Below are positions 7,175 to 12,800 of a DNA stretch of 15,053 nt, one piece after another. The notes under the pieces are model-generated. The model made no database searches, was not told the DNA's origin, and was given only the letters and a program-made list of their open reading frames with translations. Source of the DNA: Pseudomonas nitroreducens NBRC 12694. GTDB taxonomy: Bacteria; Pseudomonadota; Gammaproteobacteria; Pseudomonadales; Pseudomonadaceae. Numbering within the stretch: position 1 is the stretch's first letter; each line of letters starts with the position of its first letter. A program made the translations under genes and the position numbers. The stretch lies in the NCBI RefSeq assembly GCF_002091755.1, contig NZ_BDAI01000026.1, positions 1-15,053 of the forward strand. Direction: 5' to 3'.

Positions 7175-7185
7175 GTCATAATGAC
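7175..7185. promoter_or_regulatory. NorR/FhpR site 1 (GTCA-TAA-TGAC)
   Basis: Perfect GTCA-N3-TGAC inverted repeat fitting the NorR consensus GT-N7-AC. Its centre is about 74 bases upstream of the predicted hmp start and 45 upstream of the fhpR ATG. Confidence 0.8.
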
Positions 7186-7199
7186 CCATATCTTCTGTT

Positions 7200-7210
7200 G
7201 TCAAAAAGAC
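7200..7210. promoter_or_regulatory. NorR/FhpR site 2 (GTCA-AAA-AGAC)
   Basis: GT-N7-AC is kept and one position of the right half site differs. The centre lies 25 bases from site 1. Confidence 0.7.
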
Positions 7211-7219
7211 TTAATAGAG

Positions 7220-7230
7220 GTCAAAATGAC
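7220..7230. promoter_or_regulatory. NorR/FhpR site 3 (GTCA-AAA-TGAC) over fhpR start codon
   Basis: Perfect GTCA-N3-TGAC repeat, centre 20 bases from site 2. The fhpR ATG at 7226-7228 lies inside it and the ribosome site (GAGG, 7217-7220) touches its edge. Binding here could block fhpR transcription, as in negative autoregulation. Confidence 0.75.
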
Positions 7231-8785
7231 TCGAAACCCTCTGCTAGCCACCCTCCTCCCGCTGGTCGCCGATCTGTCCCGCGAATTACCGGACGGCGAA
7301 CGCTACCGCCGCCTGCTCGAAGCCCTTCGCGGCCTGCTGCCTTGCGATGCTACCGCCCTGCTGCGCCTGGAAGGCGACCAGTTGGTGCCGCTGGCCGTCG
7401 ATGGACTCAGCCAGGACACCCTCGGCCGCCGCTTCAAGATCAGCGAGCACCCTCGCCTGCGCGCCCTCATCGAACATCCGGGGCCGACACACTTCGCCGC
7501 CGACTGCGGCCTGCCTGATCCCTATGACGGCCTGGTGGAGGGACTCCACGGCCACCTGGAAGTCCACGATTGCCTGGGCTGCCCACTGTTCCTCGACGGC
7601 CAACCCTGGGGCCTTCTGACCCTGGATGCGCTGGATCCTGAGCGGTTCTCCACGGGCGACCTGGACAACCTGGAGGCCTTTGCCAGCCTGGCAGCTGCCA
7701 CGGTCAAGGCCAGCCAGCGCATGCTTGATCTAGCCTTGCGCGCCGACCAGGAGCAGCAGCGCGCGGATGCCTACCAACGCGCTTCTGGCGATCAGCCAAA
7801 GGAGCTGATTGGCCAGAGCAAAGCCCACCAGGCGCTGATGGGCGAAATCCAGGTGGTTGCCGGGAGCGATCTGAGCGTATTGATCACCGGGGAGACCGGT
7901 GTTGGCAAGGAACTGGTGGCCCAATCGATCCACGCCAACTCGCTGCGTCGTAGCCAGCCGCTGATCAGCCTGAACTGCGCAGCACTGCCGGAAACGCTGG
8001 TGGAAAGCGAGTTGTTTGGCCACGTTCGCGGCGCCTTTTCTGGCGCTGTGGGTGAACGACGCGGCAAGTTCGAGCTGGCCGATGGCGGCACCCTCTTCCT
8101 CGACGAAGTCGGTGAACTACCGCTGGCGATCCAGGCAAAGCTGCTGCGCGTACTGCAGAGCGGCCAACTGCAACGCCTGGGCTCTGATCGAGAGCATCAC
8201 GTTGATGTGCGCCTGATCGCTGCCACCAACCGTGATCTCGCCGAAGAGGTCCGCGCCGGCCGCTTCCGTGCCGATCTATACCACCGGCTGAGTGTCTACC
8301 CACTGCGCGTGCCGCCGCTGCGTGAAAGAGGAAACGATATCCTGCTGCTGGCGGGCTACTTCCTCGAACAGAATCGGCCGCGCCTCGGGCTGCGCAGCCT
8401 TAGACTCACGCGCGAAGCCCAGGCAGCGCTGGTTGGCTATCCGTGGCCGGGAAACGTAAGGGAACTGGAGCACCTGATCGGTCGTGCCTCTCTGAAAGCG
8501 CTCGCGAATCACTCACAGCGCTCGCGCATCCTAAGCCTGGGTGTCGAGGATCTGACACTCAACTCCTTGCAAAAGGGTGTCGATGAGAACCGCGCCGCAG
8601 AGACTTCGAGCGATTCGGACAGCGTGCCGACCGGCGGGCTACGCCCCGCGGTGGATGCCTTCCAGCGGCGCATGATCAGTCAGAGCCTGGAACGGCACGA
8701 CGGCAACTGGGCTGCCGTCGCCCGCGACATGGGGCTGGATCGTGCCAACCTCAACCGTCTGGCCAGACGCCTGGCGATCAAATGA
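7226..8785 (+). CDS. fhpR: NO-responsive sigma-54 activator FhpR (NorR family)
   Basis: 519-residue activator. The GAF domain (about 1-170) holds counterparts of the E. coli NorR non-haem iron ligands: R77, D98, D101, C116 and D134 in the same local contexts (HPRL, PDPYDGL, HDCLG, LTLD). AAA+ domain about 193-425: Walker A GETGVGKE (222-229), sigma-54 contact loop GAFSGA (269-274), Walker B TLFLDE (289-294). The Fis-type helix-turn-helix occupies about 484-515. The loop has Ser where GAFTGA has Thr, a conservative change. The ATG at 7226 follows GAGG at 7217-7220; an earlier in-frame ATG at 7181 lies within NorR site 1 and lacks a good ribosome site. It should activate hmp and the genes downstream of it on nitric oxide. 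Confidence 0.95.
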   Translation: MTRNPLLATLLPLVADLSRELPDGERYRRLLEALRGLLPCDATALLRLEGDQLVPLAVDGLSQDTLGRRFKISEHPRLRALIEHPGPTHFAADCGLPDPYDGLVEGLHGHLEVHDCLGCPLFLDGQPWGLLTLDALDPERFSTGDLDNLEAFASLAAATVKASQRMLDLALRADQEQQRADAYQRASGDQPKELIGQSKAHQALMGEIQVVAGSDLSVLITGETGVGKELVAQSIHANSLRRSQPLISLNCAALPETLVESELFGHVRGAFSGAVGERRGKFELADGGTLFLDEVGELPLAIQAKLLRVLQSGQLQRLGSDREHHVDVRLIAATNRDLAEEVRAGRFRADLYHRLSVYPLRVPPLRERGNDILLLAGYFLEQNRPRLGLRSLRLTREAQAALVGYPWPGNVRELEHLIGRASLKALANHSQRSRILSLGVEDLTLNSLQKGVDENRAAETSSDSDSVPTGGLRPAVDAFQRRMISQSLERHDGNWAAVARDMGLDRANLNRLARRLAIK

Positions 8786-8854
8786 ACCCTACCGGACCCG
8801 CACGACGCTAGGTGGGCGAAATCGTGGGCAGGCCCGGAGGGTACTCTTCTCCGA

Positions 8855-8891
8855 TGAGGCAGCTGATGAGCTGATCAGCCCGATTGCCTCA
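8855..8891. terminator. Possible bidirectional stem-loop between convergent fhpR and ompA-like gene
   Basis: TGAGGCA at 8855-8861 and TGCCTCA at 8885-8891 are complementary. The 23-base interior contains the palindrome GCTGATCAGC. No T-run lies on either side, so terminator activity is uncertain. The remaining bases of 8786-8902 hold no gene that I can see. Confidence 0.35.
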
Positions 8892-8902
8892 CAGGGCCAT
8901 TC

Positions 8903-9799
8903 TCAGGTATCGGAGCGCTTACCGCGAATCAACAGGTCGACGCGTCGGTTGGGCGCGTTGCAGTTGATTCGATCGTTACGCGAACCGCCATCACACTGCA
9001 CCACAGGCTCACTACTGCCATAACCTACGGCTCGAATCGCCTCGGTGCCCACGCCCAGTTGCAGCAGGACACTTTTCACCGTTTGCGCACGGGCCTCCGA
9101 CAGGCGTTGATTGAACTGTGCGCTGCCGATGGGATCGGCATGCCCGCCCACTTCCACGCTTTCCACATGCTGCGACTTGATCGCTTCGGCGATCTTGCGT
9201 AGCTCCGCGTGCCCCACGTCGGTAATGTCCGAGTATCCGCTCTTGCCAAAGTGGAACAACACGTCACTGCGCAGACTCAGGTGCGTCTCGGTCTGGCAGG
9301 GCACGACCGCACTGGCGCGATTGATGACATGACGCTGCATGCGCAGGTCCTGCAACTGCCGCTCGGCACTCTGGCGAGCCTGAACCACCGGTGTGCTTGA
9401 TTTCGGGTTTACCGGTACTTCGAGGAAGTAAGTCTTTCCGCCCTCGAAGACTGCCGACGCCCGAGGGTTCAGCTTGCCCTCATACAGCGGTTCATCGCCT
9501 ATATAGGACTCCAGGGAGTGCTCCCCCGCCGGAATACAGAACACGGTATAGCCTCCAGGCATCAAGGCACCTTGCAGCTCGCGGTCCACATACACATTTG
9601 CACCTTGCGTACCCTGGTCGGCACCGCGGAAGAACACGACCTGGGACTGCTCCGCAACGACAGACTCCACCGGGTGGTACGCAGCACCAAAGATTGATTC
9701 GTTCTGACTGGCCAGAGCAGAGGCACTGCAACTGATGGCCACACTGAGAATGCTCAGTTGGACCGCTCTGTGCGTAGCACTGTAAATGGCATATTCCAT
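8903..9799 (-). CDS. OmpA-family envelope protein beside giant adhesin
   Basis: 298-residue exported protein. Signal peptide residues 1-30, likely cleaved at ALA-SQ; a Cys at 24 does not sit in a convincing lipobox. Residues about 50-130 form a small beta-rich domain (ANVYVDRELQGALMPGGYTVF...GEHSLESY) of a kind often found before OmpA domains. Residues about 175-292 are the OmpA-like peptidoglycan-binding domain, with GGHADPIGS, LSEARAQTVKSVL and the NRRVD arginines. C269 and C280 may form a disulphide. AAGGAG lies nine bases before the ATG. It starts 97 bases after the giant protein gene on the same strand. A role in anchoring or export of that adhesin is inferred from context only. Confidence 0.85.
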   Translation of the reverse strand: MEYAIYSATHRAVQLSILSVAISCSASALASQNESIFGAAYHPVESVVAEQSQVVFFRGADQGTQGANVYVDRELQGALMPGGYTVFCIPAGEHSLESYIGDEPLYEGKLNPRASAVFEGGKTYFLEVPVNPKSSTPVVQARQSAERQLQDLRMQRHVINRASAVVPCQTETHLSLRSDVLFHFGKSGYSDITDVGHAELRKIAEAIKSQHVESVEVGGHADPIGSAQFNQRLSEARAQTVKSVLLQLGVGTEAIRAVGYGSSEPVVQCDGGSRNDRINCNAPNRRVDLLIRGKRSDT

Positions 9800-9814
9800 T
9801 GAAAGACTCTCCTT

Positions 9815-9840
9815 CGCCTCGTTGCGAATACAACAAGGCG
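9815..9840 (-). other. Hairpin abutting the OmpA-family ribosome binding site
   Basis: On the minus-strand mRNA CGCCUUGUUG pairs with CAACGAGGCG around a 6-base loop: ten pairs including one G-U. The 3' arm ends directly against the AAGGAG ribosome site (9809-9814), so it may set translation or protect the 5' end of a processed ompA-like mRNA. Confidence 0.55.
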
Positions 9841-9862
9841 CGCAATTGAATTGGGGCTAGTG

Positions 9863-9889
9863 CCGGAGCGCGGGAGACCCGCGCTCCGG
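9863..9889 (-). terminator. Strong 12-bp hairpin after the giant adhesin gene
   Basis: CCGGAGCGCGGG (9863-9874) and CCCGCGCTCCGG (9878-9889) are perfectly complementary with a 3-base loop, seven bases past the TAA stop. It lacks a U-tract on the downstream side, so it may be an imperfect terminator or a 3' stabiliser that reduces read-through into the OmpA-family gene. Confidence 0.65.
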
Positions 9890-9896
9890 TCGACGC

Positions 9897-12800
9897 TTAG
9901 CCGACGAGATGGACCTGAACGTGGTCCTCGATCCACACCTCGCCAGTACCCGAGCTGTACACCTTGTAGGCGTGACCATCGTTGCCGGTGGCACTCGACT
10001 CGGTCCAGGTGATCCCGGTCTTGACCAGGTCGACGTTGCCGCTGGCGTCACCATTGACCACCAGTTGCTTCTTGCCGTCCTTGAACATCAGGTCGCTTTC
10101 ACCCATCCGCAGCACGTCGTCCAGCTTGACCGTCAGGCTGTTGCCGCCATGCCCCAGGTCGAACTTCTCGAAGCTGATCACCTTGTTCTTCATGACTGCC
10201 AGATTGATGCTCAACCCCTGGCCATCGAACACCAGGGTGTCGGTCCCCGAGCCACCATTCACGCCAAGGAAATCGGTGCTGACGATGTGGATGAAGTCAT
10301 TGCCCTCACCGCCGTTGGCATAGTCCAAGGTGCCGATGTTGACGATGGTGTCGTTGCCAAACCCACCAACGATGTAGTCATTGACCGGGTTGCCATGGTC
10401 GTCCTTGCCATCCGCGACGATGTAATCGTCACCGTTGGTGTACTTCTTGGTGAATGCGTCGGAAGCGGAGTAGTAGACATACATCGCCCCCGAGTCGGTC
10501 GCCGTGAAATCAGCGTTATAGGCGCCGGTGGCGATATCCATCATGCCGTCGCCGTTCCAGTCGCCCATCGCCACACCGTTGCCCAATTCGAAGCCGGCGC
10601 CCTCGCCGTACAGCGCATAGCCCTTGGTCGGATCGTTGATCACATCCTTGATCGACCAGATAGCCGGCAAACCATGCTCATTGCCATAGACCACATACAC
10701 CGCGCCGGAGTTATCACCGCTCCCCTTGCCAGGTCGGTCGGCGTAACGCGCACCGATGATGAAGTCATTGATACCGTCACCGTTGATGTCGCCACCCGCG
10801 CGGATGCTCACGCCGAACCATTCATCGACGGTGCTCTGCGTCCACTTTCCGGTGGCCGTGTTGTAAGTCGCCTTCTCGTTGAGGATGAGCGAGCCGACAC
10901 TGGAGTCGAACATCGGGTTGGTGTTGAACTGCGACGGCACGCCGACGGTATTGAGCGCATCCAAGTTGATATCGCTGGTGTAGCCACCTGCCTTGCCATA
11001 GATAATCCAGACACGGCCCGGATCGCCCGGCTCCGAGTAAGGAGCGCTGATGGCGAAGTCGTTGATGCCGTCACCGTTAATGTCGCCCAACGCAGTGATG
11101 GTGTTGGTGGAGTAATCCTGGCGCGCCGAACCCAGCCACTCGTAGTGCTGCGAGTTGATCCGGATGCCTTGATCCAGGGTCATGTTCTTGAGGTCGATTG
11201 AAGATCCCAGGCCCCCCGCCTTGCCGTAGACCAGGTAGGCGGTCCCCGCGGAAGCACCGTAACCCTGCGACATGACGTTGTTGGCACGTGGGTCGGCGAT
11301 CACGAAATCGTCGATACCGTCGCCGTTGACATCGCCGACATTGTTGATCGAGTCACCCAGGTCAACCCCGTTCACCTGCGACGAATTGGTAACCGTGCCG
11401 GTGAACGAGTTGGTGATCGTGGTGCCATTCACGCCCGCCGGGAAGTGCGCCCACGTCTGGCTGGAACCGGTACCAGTCGCCGGGTTGCTCCAATCCATGA
11501 CGATGTTCTTGTTGACGTTGGCGCCGCCGTACAGCACGTAGCCAGCGCCACTGTTATTCGGGCCCGCTTCGCGGTTACCGAACAACAGGTCCGTGTAGCC
11601 ATCGCCGTTGAAGTCGCCACCGCCACCCACGCCGATACCGTTCCAGCTGTCATAGCCCGGCGCGGACGGGTTGTTGGGGTTGACACCCGGGTTACGGATC
11701 ACGAAGCCATGGGTGTTGTCGCCGGCATCGATGGTCGCAAGGTCCACCGTGCCATTGCCCCAGCTATTGTTCGGCCCGCCGAAGATCACATAGATCTTGT
11801 CCGGCCAGTGAGAAGAAATGATGACGTCCTTGTAGCCGTCGCCATTGAAATCTCCCAGCGCGTTGATGCCGGTGCCCATGATGTCGCCGTTGTAGGCACC
11901 CGCGAAGAAGATGCCCTGGCTCGGCTTCAGATTAGTGATGGTGTTCTGGTCCAGAACCGGCAAGCCATTCTCGCTGCCGAACAGGATCCAGGCTCCACCG
12001 TTGTTGACCCGACCCAAGGTATCGGAGTTACGTGCGGACACCAGCAGGTCATCAATGCCATCACCATTGAAGTCACCGATGTTGACCACATCCCAGCCGA
12101 ACTCGAACCCTGCCTGCTTGGCGCCGTAATAGTGCTGCGGCACCGACTGGGTGATGGTCAGGATGTGGTTCTGGTCATCCAGGGAGCCCACATAGCTCGC
12201 CGAACCAGTCACGCCGGAAGCAGTGGTCGCCACCGCCTTCAACAGGTAGTCGCCATAGTGCAGCGACCACAGATCGGTACTCCAGGTGCCATCGCTCTTG
12301 ACCTTGATGCCCTGGCCGTAGATGTCCTCGCCTTCGTCGATCTGGTTGTTCCCGTTCTTGTCCCAGAACAGCGTAATGGTCAGATCTTCGAGCTTGTGAC
12401 TACCCGACTTCACCGTACCGTTGATCGTTGGCGTCATGATCGAGGTGATGTTATCGGTGTTGGACACGCCGTTGTCGCTGGCAGGATCCAAAGCAAATGT
12501 CACCTTGTTCGTGGGTTGCGAGTTGTCGATTACCACCTGCTGAGTCGTGACCTGACCGGCGATACCCGATTCACTGACGACGCGCGCCTCGAAGGTGTAG
12601 GTACCATCCGCCAGGGACACCGACCGGTTGTCATAGGTCCAGCGCAAGCGATCATCGCTGAGCGTGGCATCCTTCCAGGTTAATCCTCCGTTCGCAGAGA
12701 ACTGCACCTTCTGCCCAGACTGAACTTCACTGTTTACCTGACCACTGACCAGCAACGTACGGTCCTGTGTGATGAAATCATGATCGGAGAAGCCGGTGTC

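Noticed and set aside
7181..7225. Earlier ATG for fhpR at 7181
   Set aside because: It lies within NorR site 1, has no ribosome site, and the added residues do not resemble a NorR N terminus.
8786..8902. Small gene between fhpR and the OmpA-family gene
   Set aside because: No frame with a ribosome site or plausible codon use; only a weak stem-loop is present.
9909..12683. Two long plus-strand open frames (about 430 and 412 codons) opposite the adhesin
   Set aside because: They mirror the repeated Asp/Gly/Asn codons of the adhesin; no ribosome sites or recognisable domains.
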